A stretch of 64,000 nucleotides of DNA, taken from NCBI RefSeq assembly GCF_009936275.1, contig NZ_AP019797.1:1417501-1481500 (forward strand), read 5' to 3'. This DNA is from Rhodothermus marinus (GTDB taxonomy: Bacteria > Bacteroidota > Rhodothermia > Rhodothermales > Rhodothermaceae). Each line of letters opens with the position of its first letter. Positions within the stretch are counted from its first letter, which is position 1. Below, in pieces: positions 28,387 through 40,131 of this stretch. The notes below the pieces were generated by a model that was not told the origin of the DNA, made no database searches, and saw nothing but the letters and a program-made list of their open reading frames with translations. A program made the translations under genes and the position numbers.

Positions 28387-30327
28387 CTACGAAGCAGCAG
28401 AAGAGACGGGCAGCACGATCGTAAACGTGCTGCCCTGGCCGGGGGTGCTGTCGACTTCGATCCGGCCGCCCAGGCGCTCGACGATCTGCTTCGTGATGGC
28501 CAGGCCCAGCCCGCTCGACGGTTCGTCGCCGGTGGGTTGCGCCGAAAGACGCTGAAAATACCCGAACAAGCGCGCACGATCGGCTTCGGTCAGGCCGGGG
28601 CCTTCGTCTCGGACACTCAGCCGCACCGCGTCGGTATGGCGGGCGAGTTGTACTGTGATACGCTTGCCGAAAGGCGTGAACTTGAGCGCATTGGTGAGCA
28701 GGTTCGTCAGGGCCCGCCGCAGTTGCTCGGGATCGGTCTCCACCACGCAGGATCCTGCAGACGGTGCCAGGAAAACGAGTTGCTGCTGCTTACGGGTGGC
28801 GCGGTCCTGATGGAAGTGGACGGTTTCGGCGACCAGTTCGACCAGATCCACGCGCATGCGCCGGAAGGTAACCCGCCCGCTTTCCAGTGCCGAGGCGGTG
28901 ATCAGCTGCTCGATGGTGCCCAGCATGCGCTGACTGGCTGCTTCGGCCAGTTCGAGCAGTTCCCGGTGGGGGCTGTCGGGCGGAAGCTCCTCGCGTACGG
29001 TCTGGATCAATCCCTGCACGCTGCTCAGTGGATTGCGCAGGTCATGGGCGGTAGCGCCCAGCAGGTGGGTTTTCAGCGCATTGATTTCCTGAAGGTGCCG
29101 CTCGGCGGCCTCGGCCCGGGTGCGGTCCAGCAGGGCCTGCGCGCGTTCGCGCGTCAGCAGGCGGATGCGGGCGCCCAGTGCCAGCGACAGGAGCAGCGCC
29201 TCGGCAGCCGAACCGAACTGGGCGCTGTAGCGGGTAACCGGCACGACGGGCAACAGGCCCCACCAGGTGGCCACGTACACTACAAGCCCGAGCACGAAGG
29301 GCAAGGCAGCCAGCAGGTAATAGCGGGCCAGGGGATGGTCGCGGCGATGGGCCTGCCAGCCGGCCCCGAAGCCGAGCAGCGCCGCCATCAGCGCGGCCAG
29401 GGCGGCAAACTGTTCGGCCAGCACCCAGTAGCCGAGCAGGCCCAGCAGAGCGGGGAGCGTCAGCAGGGCCATCAACAGGTGCAGCAGCCGATGGTAGATT
29501 GGCGCATAGCGCGACGTTTCCAGAAAGGAGACCGTGAAGCACAGGTAACCGAGCCCGGCCCCCAGCAGCAGGTAAAAGTCGATCGCGTGGGGATAGGCGC
29601 GCTCGGAGGACCAGAACAGATCGGCCAGGTAGCCCGAGGCCGAAAGCCAGAACAGCGCCAGCAGGGCCGTCAGCATTACGTAGTAGAGATAGCTTCGCTC
29701 GCGCACCACCAGAAACAGAAACAGATTGTAGAGCGCCATGGCCAGCAGCAGCCCCGCCAGCAGACCCTGCACCACGCGATGGGAACGTTCGGCCGCCAGG
29801 GCTTCGTCGATCGGATGCAGCCGGATCGGCACCGGAACGCCCGGCGAGACGTAGCTGACGAAGTTGTGCCGGACGCGCAGGTACAGGTGATGCGGCACGC
29901 CCGGCGTAAGGTGCAGCGAAAGATAGGGCGGCCGGAAGGTGGCAATGTCGCGCGCTCGGGGCGGTACCAGAAAGCCCGTGCGCAGCGTGTCGCGAGGCGG
30001 CAGACGGCCGTCCACCAGCACGTAGCCGGTCACCTGATCGGCCGGAATCTCGACCAGCCAGTGCGAGAGCCCCGGCGCGGCGACCAGCTTCAGCCGGAGC
30101 CAGTACGTTCCCGGTGGTAGATCGGGCGTCAGGCGAGCCGGAGAGCGCCAGGCGTCGGACTGAAGGACCTGAGCAAGTGTCAGCGTATCGGTGGGATCGA
30201 TAAGCAGCGCCGCATAAGGCTCTGTCACCGATACGATCCCGGCATGTTCAAGGCGAAGAACAGCAGGCTGTGCCGCATTACCTGAGGGCAACAGGATAAG
30301 GAACAACAGAATGGAGCCGGGCGGCAT
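28387..30327 (-). CDS. 7TMR-DISM sensor histidine kinase
   Basis: A 646-residue membrane kinase. After a signal-like N-terminus, residues about 25-170 form a periplasmic 7TMR-DISM extracellular domain, which often binds carbohydrate or other small ligands. Seven hydrophobic segments follow (about 180-385). HisKA has phospho-acceptor His428 in ATAHDLRNPLSS. The HATPase domain has the N box LLTNALKFTP, G1 VRDEGPGL and G2 SSGLGLAI. No response regulator is adjacent. Its stop is next to the HEPN remnant on the other strand, and it diverges from the pseudouridine synthase gene. Confidence 0.88.
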   Translation of the reverse strand: MPPGSILLFLILLPSGNAAQPAVLRLEHAGIVSVTEPYAALLIDPTDTLTLAQVLQSDAWRSPARLTPDLPPGTYWLRLKLVAAPGLSHWLVEIPADQVTGYVLVDGRLPPRDTLRTGFLVPPRARDIATFRPPYLSLHLTPGVPHHLYLRVRHNFVSYVSPGVPVPIRLHPIDEALAAERSHRVVQGLLAGLLLAMALYNLFLFLVVRERSYLYYVMLTALLALFWLSASGYLADLFWSSERAYPHAIDFYLLLGAGLGYLCFTVSFLETSRYAPIYHRLLHLLMALLTLPALLGLLGYWVLAEQFAALAALMAALLGFGAGWQAHRRDHPLARYYLLAALPFVLGLVVYVATWWGLLPVVPVTRYSAQFGSAAEALLLSLALGARIRLLTRERAQALLDRTRAEAAERHLQEINALKTHLLGATAHDLRNPLSSVQGLIQTVREELPPDSPHRELLELAEAASQRMLGTIEQLITASALESGRVTFRRMRVDLVELVAETVHFHQDRATRKQQQLVFLAPSAGSCVVETDPEQLRRALTNLLTNALKFTPFGKRITVQLARHTDAVRLSVRDEGPGLTEADRARLFGYFQRLSAQPTGDEPSSGLGLAITKQIVERLGGRIEVDSTPGQGSTFTIVLPVSSAAS

Positions 30328-30445
30328 TTACGAACATCTCCCGCCAGGGTACCGGCTTTCGTCCGCGAATACACCTGCTACCCGCAACCGAAATGGAAGG
30401 TTCTCGTTGATGTGTGTCGAACGAAACTTCGGAAGGGAAGACGCC

Positions 30446-31174
30446 ATGCTGGAGGTAGCGGAACTCCCTGTGCTGTACCTGGACAACCACCTGCTGGTCA
30501 TCAACAAGCCCTCGGGATTGCGCAGTCAGGGCGATCGGAGCGGGGCGCCGACCGTGCTCTCGCTGGGCAAGGCGCTGATCAAGGAGCGCTTCAACAAGCC
30601 CGGGAACGTCTATCTGGGACTGGTCCACCGGCTGGATGCGCCGGTGTCGGGCGTGATGGTGCTGGCCCGTACGTCCAAGGCGGCCGCCCGGCTGATGCAG
30701 CAGTTTCGGGAACGCACGGTGGAAAAGGTGTACCTGGCGCTGGTGGAAGGCGAGCTGGAAGGCAGCGGCACCTGGGAGGATTTCATGGCGCCGGCCCGCG
30801 ACCACATGCGCCTGGTGCCGGAAGACCATCCGTTCGGGAAACGAGCCGTTCTGCACTGGCAAGCGCTCATGACGCGCAACGGGCTGACGCTCATGCGCCT
30901 GGTGCCCGAAACCGGCCGCAAGCATCAGATCCGGGTGCAGCTGGCCTTCCGGGGCTATCCCATTCTTGGCGACCGGCGCTACCGGGCTCGGCGCTGGCTG
31001 GCGCCCGGACAGATGGCGCTGCACGCCTGGAAACTGGCACTCACGCATCCGACCCGCCGCGAGCGCATGCAGTGGACGGCGCCCGTGCCGCCGTTCTGGG
31101 ATGAAGCCTTCCGGCTGCGCGTCGATCGACTGCTGGCCTATCTGGAATCCGCCGGTCCCGAGGGCATCCGGTAA
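30446..31174 (+). CDS. RluA-family pseudouridine synthase
   Basis: A 242-residue enzyme from the ATG at 30446, chosen because GGAAGGGAAG lies just upstream; longer in-frame starts lack a ribosome binding site. The catalytic Asp is in LVHRLDAPVSGVMVLAR, and VNK-like (VINKPSG), PETGRKHQIRVQLA and GYPILGDRRY blocks are all RluA-type. There is no N-terminal S4 domain, as in RluA/TruC and unlike RluC/RluD. It isomerises uridine in rRNA or tRNA; the site is not predictable. The last 37 bases overlap the convergent small gene at 31138-31449. Confidence 0.88.
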   Translation: MLEVAELPVLYLDNHLLVINKPSGLRSQGDRSGAPTVLSLGKALIKERFNKPGNVYLGLVHRLDAPVSGVMVLARTSKAAARLMQQFRERTVEKVYLALVEGELEGSGTWEDFMAPARDHMRLVPEDHPFGKRAVLHWQALMTRNGLTLMRLVPETGRKHQIRVQLAFRGYPILGDRRYRARRWLAPGQMALHAWKLALTHPTRRERMQWTAPVPPFWDEAFRLRVDRLLAYLESAGPEGIR

Positions 31175-31449
31175 CCGTGCACTTCCTCGGCGCAGACGGC
31201 CGGGGCCGGTACGACGCAGACCTCTTCGTCGCGGAACGGATCGACCACGATGGGAATGTGCTGATAGGTCTCGAAGCGGCCGGCTCCGCGCTGAAACTGC
31301 CGCCCGATCGCCTTGCACAGCCGCCGATAGGCCGTACGGCCTACCAGAATGTAGCGGGCTTCGTGCCCGGCTTCCTGAAGTTGCCGTAGGCTGTCATGGA
31401 TGAACGGCAGCATTTCGTCGTCATTCGGCGTATATTCCAGAACCGTCAT
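31138..31449 (-). CDS. Small hypothetical protein
   Basis: A 103-residue protein of unknown function. I use the ATG at 31447-31449; it has AGGTTGGGG upstream, and a TTG three codons earlier is the alternative. The sequence has a charged N-terminal helix (NDDEMLPFIHDSLRQLQ), then ILVGRTAYRRLCKAIG and a strand-rich end with IPIVVDPFRDEEVCVVP, suggesting a compact alpha/beta fold. No signal or membrane segment is seen. It lies between and on the strand opposite to the pseudouridine synthase and hemF genes. It may be real because the codon choice and length are plausible. Confidence 0.5.
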   Translation of the reverse strand: MTVLEYTPNDDEMLPFIHDSLRQLQEAGHEARYILVGRTAYRRLCKAIGRQFQRGAGRFETYQHIPIVVDPFRDEEVCVVPAPAVCAEEVHGYRMPSGPADSR

Positions 31450-31471
31450 AAGCCCCAACCTGTGTTGATCG

Positions 31472-32455
31472 ATGATGATGGATGATCACGCCCGTGTTGA
31501 CCGGTTGCGCAAAGAGCCGCGCACCGATATTCCGATGGCGCATCGCGTGCAGCGCTTTGTCGAAGCACTGCAGCATCACATCTGCAAGGCCATAGAAGAC
31601 GCCGACGGTGCCGCACAGTTTCGGCGAGATCCCTGGAATTATCGCGAAGGAGGCGGCGGACTGACCTGCGTGCTGGAAAACGGTGCTGTCTTTGAAAAGG
31701 CGGGCGTCAACACGTCGGCCATCTGGGGAAAACTCACAGAGCGAGCGGCCCGGGCCATCGGCGTGCATCCCGGCCCGTTTTTCGCCACGGGCCTTTCGCT
31801 GGTCATTCATCCCCGTTCGCCCTACGTCCCCAGTGTCCACGCCAACTTTCGCTACTTTGCGCTGGGTGAAGACCTGTTTCATCCGGAGGATCAGTGGTTC
31901 GGTGGTGGCGCCGACCTGACGCCCTACTATCCTTTTCTGGAAGACGTGCAGCACTTCCACCGCGTCTGGAAAGAGGTGTGTGATCGGCATCCGGGCGTGG
32001 CCGATTATGCGCGCTTCAAGGCGGCCTGCGACGCGTATTTCTACCTGCCCCACCGAGGCGAAATGCGCGGCGTAGGCGGCATTTTCTACGACTATCTGCG
32101 CGACGATCCTGAAGGCGCGTTTTTCTTCACCCGGGAGGCCGGCCGTGCCTTCCTGCGTTCATACCTGCCCATCGTCGAGCGCCGCAAGGACATCCCCTAC
32201 GGCGAGCGCGAGCGGCACTTTCAGCTGTTGCGACGTGGCCGTTATGTGGAGTTCAATCTGATCTACGACCGGGGGACCCGCTTCGGACTGGAGTCGAACG
32301 GCCGCACCGAAAGCATCCTGATGAGTCTACCGCCCGAGGCGCGCTGGCAGTACGACTGGCGTCCGGTGCCCGGATCGCCCGAAGAGGCGGCGCTCTGGTT
32401 CTTCCAACCGCGCGACTGGCTGGCGCTGACCGAGGCCGACGTGCCGCAGCCGTAG
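31472..32455 (+). CDS. hemF: Oxygen-dependent coproporphyrinogen III oxidase
   Basis: A 327-residue enzyme that oxidatively decarboxylates coproporphyrinogen III to protoporphyrinogen IX, using O2. Family signatures are VFEKAGVNTSAIWG, SLVIHPRSPYVPSVHANFRYF, GGGADLTPYYPF and LIYDRGTRFGLESNGR. Length matches the family (about 300-330). Three tandem ATGs start the frame; the first at 31472 is used here. It overlaps nothing and has 22 bases to the small divergent gene. It fits with aerobic heme synthesis in this organism. Confidence 0.95.
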   Translation: MMMDDHARVDRLRKEPRTDIPMAHRVQRFVEALQHHICKAIEDADGAAQFRRDPWNYREGGGGLTCVLENGAVFEKAGVNTSAIWGKLTERAARAIGVHPGPFFATGLSLVIHPRSPYVPSVHANFRYFALGEDLFHPEDQWFGGGADLTPYYPFLEDVQHFHRVWKEVCDRHPGVADYARFKAACDAYFYLPHRGEMRGVGGIFYDYLRDDPEGAFFFTREAGRAFLRSYLPIVERRKDIPYGERERHFQLLRRGRYVEFNLIYDRGTRFGLESNGRTESILMSLPPEARWQYDWRPVPGSPEEAALWFFQPRDWLALTEADVPQP

Positions 32456-32567
32456 CTTGTCTGTATTTTGAATTCTCTGCACGCAGCGCTGGCTATTAAC
32501 AATCTGGCTACAATTTGCTAACTTATGGCCGGTTCTGACAGGCCGGAGGGTTGTCCTCATAACGTTC

Positions 32568-33503
32568 ATGACAGGTACGACGGAAGCGCGGCGCGCCTGG
32601 CGTACGCCGGAGATTGAAGAGCCGACCAACCGGTATTTCATTCATCCGCTGAGCTGGGCGCTGGTGCAGCGGCTGGCGCGCTGGGGCGTGCATCCCAACA
32701 CGGTCTCGCTGGTGGGGCTGGCCCTTGGAGCTGGTGCTGCGTTCGCCTATTACCACTACACCTCCTGGCAGGCCTGCGTGCTGGGCTTTCTGCTGATGAT
32801 CGGCTGGCACGTCATGGACGGTGCCGACGGCCAGCTGGCCCGCCTCACCGGCCGCACTTCCGAGATCGGCAAGGTACTCGACGGCCTGTGCGACCACGGC
32901 ACATTTGTGCTGATCTACATCAGCCTGGCGCTGGCGACCTATCCGTCGGCGGGCTGGATCGCCTGGGTGCTGGCCGTACTGGCCGGCGTTAGCCATATCG
33001 TGCAGGCCAGCACCTATGAGTTTCAGCGGCAATCCTACGACTACTGGGTTCACGACAAGCAGAGCGCGCGGCCGGTCACACCCGAAGCCTTTCGTGCGAC
33101 GCTGGCCGAAAAACGCGGACTGGCTCGATGGATGGGCCAGCTTTACCTGGTCTACCTACGCGTGCAGTATGGCGTGGGCGCGGCTGATCTGGAGCTGATG
33201 CGGTTGCTGGAAGAGGCGCTTGAGAAATTTTCATATCCCCAGAAGGCGCGCCAGATGTACCGCTACGTGCACCGGCCGCTGGTGCGGCGCTGGGCGATTA
33301 TGAGCTCGAACTACCGCACGCTGGCCATTTTTATCGCCTGCCTGTACGGCAGACCGCTGGCTTTTTTTATGTTTGAACTGGTGGTGCTCAACCTGATCTT
33401 TCTGCTGCTGGTCGTGCAACTGCGGATTCGGAACCGGCGCTTCCGATTGTGGTTGCGCCGCCATCTGGAAGGAAAGCCGGCAGATGCCTGGCTGCAACGG
33501 TAA
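32568..33503 (+). CDS. CDP-alcohol phosphatidyltransferase family (inositol-lipid or CDP-inositol transferase)
   Basis: A 311-residue membrane protein with about six hydrophobic segments. The full CDP-OH-P motif is present: D84, D87, G88, A91, R92, G101, D105 and D109 within the run that begins MDGADGQLARLTG. This family joins a CDP-activated group to an alcohol. It is followed directly by inositol-1-phosphate synthase and CTP:inositol-1-phosphate cytidylyltransferase, so CDP-inositol is the likely donor and a glycerolipid alcohol or inositol-1-phosphate the acceptor. In R. marinus CDP-inositol has been described as the head-group donor for inositol phospholipids. The specificity here is by context. 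Confidence 0.8.
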   Translation: MTGTTEARRAWRTPEIEEPTNRYFIHPLSWALVQRLARWGVHPNTVSLVGLALGAGAAFAYYHYTSWQACVLGFLLMIGWHVMDGADGQLARLTGRTSEIGKVLDGLCDHGTFVLIYISLALATYPSAGWIAWVLAVLAGVSHIVQASTYEFQRQSYDYWVHDKQSARPVTPEAFRATLAEKRGLARWMGQLYLVYLRVQYGVGAADLELMRLLEEALEKFSYPQKARQMYRYVHRPLVRRWAIMSSNYRTLAIFIACLYGRPLAFFMFELVVLNLIFLLLVVQLRIRNRRFRLWLRRHLEGKPADAWLQR

Positions 33504-33533
33504 TTCGTTCACCATCCTGAAGAGGAGCCATCC

Positions 33534-34862
33534 ATGAGCGAAGCTGTTTCGATCGCGCCCCCGGAGGGCAAGTTGCTGGTGCTCACGCCGGGGCTGGGCG
33601 CCGTGGCGACCACGTTCATTGCGGGGGTCGAGGCGGTCCGGCAGGGACGGGCTCGACCCTATGGATCGCTGACGCAGATGCAGACGATCCGGCTGGGGCG
33701 TCGCTCGGCCGGACGCAACCCGCTGATCAAGGAGTTCCTGCCGCTGGCCGAACTCGACGACCTGGTCTTCGGCGCCTGGGACATCTTCCCGGACGATGCC
33801 TACGAGGCGGCCATGCGCGCCCAGGTCCTTGAAGAGCGCGACCTGAAGCCGCTCGAAGACTTCCTGCGCACGATCCGGCCCATGCCGGCCGCCTTCGACC
33901 GCCAGTACGTGCGGCGGCTCGACGGGCCCAACGTCAAAAAGGCCCGCACGAAGAAGGAGCTGGCCGAGATGCTCCGCGAGGACATCCGGCGCACGCTTGA
34001 GGAGACCGGCGCCAGCCGGGCCGTCATGATCTGGTGCGGCTCGACCGAGGTGTACACGCGCCCGTCGGACTGCCACCGCTCGATCGAAGCCTTCGAGGCG
34101 GGCCTGGAAGCCAACGATCCGTCGATCACGCCCTCGCAGCTCTATGCCTACGCGGCCATCATGGAGGGCGTACCCTACGCGAACGGCGCCCCGAACCTGT
34201 CGGCCGACGTGCCTGCTCTTGAGCAACTGGCTGAGGAGAAGGGTGTGCCCATTGCCGGCAAGGACTTCAAGACCGGCCAGACCATGCTCAAAACGGTGGT
34301 GGCGCCGGCCTTCAAGATGCGCATGCTGGGCGTGCGCGGCTGGTTCTCGACAAACATCCTGGGTAACCGCGACGGCGAGGTGCTCGACGACATCGACAGC
34401 TTCCGCGCCAAGGAGGTGACCAAGTCGGGCGTGCTCGACACGATCCTGCAGCCCGATCTCTACCCGGAACTCTACGGCAACCTCTACCACAAGGTGCGGA
34501 TCAACTTCTACCCGCCGCGCGGTGATGCCAAGGAGAGCTGGGACAACATCGACATTTTCGGCTGGATGGGCTACCCGATGCAGATCAAGATCAACTTCCT
34601 GTGTCGGGACTCCATCCTGGCCGCGCCGATCGTGCTGGACCTGGCGCTGTTCCTGGACCTGGCCGCCCGGGCCGGGCTCAAGGGCATTCAGGAGTGGCTC
34701 TCGTTCTACTTCAAGAGCCCGCACGTGCAGGAAGGCCACGTACCCGAGCACGACCTGTTCATCCAGCACATCCGGCTGAAAAACACGCTGCGCGTGCTGG
34801 GCGGCGAGTCGCCCATCACGCACCTATCCGAAGAGTTTGAGCTGTACGAGAACCTGAGATGA
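33534..34862 (+). CDS. ino1: Myo-inositol-1-phosphate synthase
   Basis: A 442-residue NAD-dependent enzyme that turns glucose-6-phosphate into inositol-1-phosphate. The N-terminal LVLTPGLGAVATTFIAGVEA is the dinucleotide-binding region; NGAPNLSADVPAL, GKDFKTGQTMLKTV and SWDNIDIFGWMGYPMQIKI are characteristic synthase blocks. A good ribosome binding site (GAGGAG) precedes the ATG at 33534. Its stop overlaps the next start (ATGA at 34859-34862), which implies coupled translation with the cytidylyltransferase. Confidence 0.93.
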   Translation: MSEAVSIAPPEGKLLVLTPGLGAVATTFIAGVEAVRQGRARPYGSLTQMQTIRLGRRSAGRNPLIKEFLPLAELDDLVFGAWDIFPDDAYEAAMRAQVLEERDLKPLEDFLRTIRPMPAAFDRQYVRRLDGPNVKKARTKKELAEMLREDIRRTLEETGASRAVMIWCGSTEVYTRPSDCHRSIEAFEAGLEANDPSITPSQLYAYAAIMEGVPYANGAPNLSADVPALEQLAEEKGVPIAGKDFKTGQTMLKTVVAPAFKMRMLGVRGWFSTNILGNRDGEVLDDIDSFRAKEVTKSGVLDTILQPDLYPELYGNLYHKVRINFYPPRGDAKESWDNIDIFGWMGYPMQIKINFLCRDSILAAPIVLDLALFLDLAARAGLKGIQEWLSFYFKSPHVQEGHVPEHDLFIQHIRLKNTLRVLGGESPITHLSEEFELYENLR

Positions 34863-35617
34863 TTCAGAATGGAGCAGGACCCCGGACGGGCATCGTGCTG
34901 GCGGCCGGGTTGGGTTCGCGGCTGGCCGGTGCCCGCCCGGGGTTTCAATTGAAACCCCTGACCCCGGTGGCTGGCATGCCGCTGATCCTCCGCACGCTGC
35001 GAAGCGTAGCGCTGGCCGGCTGCCGGGAAGTGGTCATCGTCGTGGGCTACCACGGCGAGGAGGTGCAGGAGGCGGTCCGCCGCCACTACCACGGGCCGCT
35101 CCGGGTGCACTTCGCCCACAACCCGCACTACGAACTCCAGAACGGCCTGTCGGTGCTGGCCGCGCGGCCATACGTGCGTGAGGCCCCTTTTCTGCTCACC
35201 ATGGCCGATCACGTGCTGGGGGACGAACTCATGGCGCTGGTGCGCACGCATCGGCCCCCGAAAGACGGCGCTACGCTACTGGTGGACTACCGCATCGACC
35301 AGATCTTCGACCTGGATGATGCCACCAAGGTGCGCGTTGAGGACGGCTGGATCGTGGACATCGGCAAGCATCTGACCGACTTCAACGCCATCGACACGGG
35401 TGTCTTCGTCTGCACCTTCGCCTTGATGGACGCGCTGGAGGCCGTCTATCGGGAGCAGGGCGATGCGTCGCTCTCCGACGGCGTACGCCGACTGGCCCGC
35501 GCCCGCCGCATGGCCGCGCTCGATATCGGCGACGGCTTCTGGCAGGACGTCGACACGCCCGAAATGCTCGCCTACGCCGAGCGCCGCCTGCTGGAAATGG
35601 CGCGATCCGAGTCCTGA
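34859..35617 (+). CDS. CTP:inositol-1-phosphate cytidylyltransferase (IPCT)
   Basis: A 252-residue nucleotidyltransferase that would make CDP-inositol. The N-terminal GIVLAAGLGSRLA and QLKPLTPV are the nucleotide-binding signature of the NTP-transferase fold. The stretch DATKVRVEDGWIVDIGK, then AIDTGVFVC, and WQDVDTPEMLAYA match the IPCT half of the archaeal bifunctional di-myo-inositol-phosphate enzymes. It starts four bases inside the synthase stop, and CDP-alcohol transferase precedes both, so the three are one operon. It ends at a strong terminator (35620-35657). Confidence 0.88.
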   Translation: MIQNGAGPRTGIVLAAGLGSRLAGARPGFQLKPLTPVAGMPLILRTLRSVALAGCREVVIVVGYHGEEVQEAVRRHYHGPLRVHFAHNPHYELQNGLSVLAARPYVREAPFLLTMADHVLGDELMALVRTHRPPKDGATLLVDYRIDQIFDLDDATKVRVEDGWIVDIGKHLTDFNAIDTGVFVCTFALMDALEAVYREQGDASLSDGVRRLARARRMAALDIGDGFWQDVDTPEMLAYAERRLLEMARSES

Positions 35618-35619
35618 AC

Positions 35620-35657
35620 AAAAACGGGGCAAGGCGTGTTGGCCTTGCCCCGTTTTT
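35620..35657. terminator. Bidirectional hairpin terminator
   Basis: A 16-bp inverted repeat, AAAAACGGGGCAAGGC at 35620-35635 and its complement ending in GTTTTT at 35642-35657, with a six-base loop. A and T runs lie on both arms, so it can end the inositol operon from the left and pckA from the right. Confidence 0.9.
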
Positions 35658-35675
35658 CTGCTACGCCATTTCCGG

Positions 35676-37271
<1,596 letters not shown>

Positions 37272-37479
37272 TTTTGATATGAATTCAAAGCAATGTCCCG
37301 GTTTTCTCGTTATGCTTAAGCATAGAAAAAGCGCTCCCGGTCCGTGTTAAACCTCTGTTTAAGAATTTCTGAGATTCTATAAGATCGCCGCCCTTGTGCG
37401 AAACTTCAAGCAGAAAGCGGAACTGACAATCGCCGCCCGGCTCTAAACCCGAAGTCGCCAAACAGCAGAAGGTGAGGTC
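37272..37479. promoter_or_regulatory. pckA-hemH divergent control region with palindromes
   Basis: The 208-base space between the divergent pckA and hemH genes is AT-rich and carries two inverted repeats: the perfect 14-mer TATGCTTAAGCATA at 37311-37324, and TTAAAC-N4-GTTTAA at 37347-37362. A third, weaker one (AGAAT...ATTCT) lies just after it. These are candidate operators. No regulator is identifiable, and neither promoter can be drawn with confidence. Confidence 0.45.
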
Positions 37480-38811
37480 ATGACGCCCCGGCAGTTTCTG
37501 AAGCACTACCAGTACGATGAGCGGCTGGTCCGCGGAGATTATTTTCCATCGGCCCCGCTTGCAGTCAATCCCGGCGAAACGGTCGGAGTAGTATTGCTCA
37601 ATCTGGGTGGCCCTGAGCGTGTGGAGGATGTGGAGCCCTTCCTCTACAACCTGTTCATGGACCCGGCCATCATCGACATCCCGCTGAAGGGCATTGCCCG
37701 TCACTGGCTCTGCCGCCTGATCGCCCGGCTGCGTGCAAAGAAGGTGGGCAAAGACTACGAGATGATCGGGGGCGGCTCGCCGCTGAACCGGCTGACGCGG
37801 GAGCAGGCGCAGGCGCTGGAACGGTTGCTGAACCGACGCTTCGGGCAGCCGGCGGGGGTGCATTTCCGCACCTACATTGCCATGCGCTACTGGCATCCGT
37901 TCAGCGAGGAGGCGGCCGCGCAGATGCAGGCCGAAGGGGTGGACAAGGTGGTGCTGCTTCCGCTCTATCCACAGTATTCCAAGACGACCACCGGCTCGTC
38001 GCTGCTCTACTGGTGGACGCTGGAGCAGGTGGGCGAAATTCCGCGCTGGCCTACGACCTACGTCTACGAGTACGCGGCGCATCCCAAGTACATTCAGGCG
38101 ATCAGCGAGCGGATCGACGAGGCGCTGCAGCGCTTTCCGAAGAACGTGCGCTCCGAGGTGCATCTGGTCTTCAGTGCGCACGGCACGCCGCTCATTGAAA
38201 TGAAGGAGCGGCGCGATCCCTACTGCTGCCTGATCCACTCCACAGTGGACCGGGTAATGGCCTACCGGAAGCACGACCTGCCCTACCACGTGTCGTTCCA
38301 GAGCAAGGTGGGGCCAGGTGAGTGGCTGACGCCGAGCACGCCCGACAAGCTGGCCGAGCTGGCGCAGCAGGGCGTGCGGGCCGTGCTGATGGTGCCGGTG
38401 GCGTTCGTGACCGACCATATTGAAACCTCCTTCGAACTGGACATCGAAGTGCGGGAAGAGGCCGAGCAGTTCGGCATTACCCATTACGAAGTGATGCCGG
38501 CACTGAACTGCCACCCGCTGTTCATCGAGGCGCTGGCCGAGGTGACCGTGGCGCAGCTCCGGCTGCCGGTGCCGTCCGCAACGGTCGGTGCGTCGGGAGA
38601 CGGGGCGCCGGCGACGACGCCTTACCCGATTCGTCCGCTTGACGAACTGCCCCGCTACCATCCGCGCGTGCGTAAGACGCGTTGCCACCAGTGCGAGCAC
38701 ATCACCGAGGCGCGGTGCTGGATTCCCTCAGAGTGCGAGCCGGCGCCTGAGAACGCCGAAAGCACGGCACCGCCGAAGCCTTCCGTTCATTCCAAACGGC
38801 CTGCCTCGTAA
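37480..38811 (+). CDS. hemH: Ferrochelatase with cysteine-rich C-terminal tail
   Basis: A 443-residue enzyme inserting Fe2+ into protoporphyrin. It has the family blocks VVLLNLGGPERVEDVEPFL, MRYWHPF, LLPLYPQYSKTTTGSS and LVFSAHGTPL, with ferrochelatase-type metal/porphyrin residues. An N-terminal extension of about 30 residues precedes the core, and a C-terminal tail of about 70 residues holds four cysteines in CHQCEHITEARCWIPSEC, which could bind zinc or an Fe-S cluster. A good ribosome binding site precedes the ATG. hemL starts six bases after the stop. Confidence 0.93.
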   Translation: MTPRQFLKHYQYDERLVRGDYFPSAPLAVNPGETVGVVLLNLGGPERVEDVEPFLYNLFMDPAIIDIPLKGIARHWLCRLIARLRAKKVGKDYEMIGGGSPLNRLTREQAQALERLLNRRFGQPAGVHFRTYIAMRYWHPFSEEAAAQMQAEGVDKVVLLPLYPQYSKTTTGSSLLYWWTLEQVGEIPRWPTTYVYEYAAHPKYIQAISERIDEALQRFPKNVRSEVHLVFSAHGTPLIEMKERRDPYCCLIHSTVDRVMAYRKHDLPYHVSFQSKVGPGEWLTPSTPDKLAELAQQGVRAVLMVPVAFVTDHIETSFELDIEVREEAEQFGITHYEVMPALNCHPLFIEALAEVTVAQLRLPVPSATVGASGDGAPATTPYPIRPLDELPRYHPRVRKTRCHQCEHITEARCWIPSECEPAPENAESTAPPKPSVHSKRPAS

Positions 38812-38817
38812 GGAGCG

Positions 38818-40131
<1,314 letters not shown>

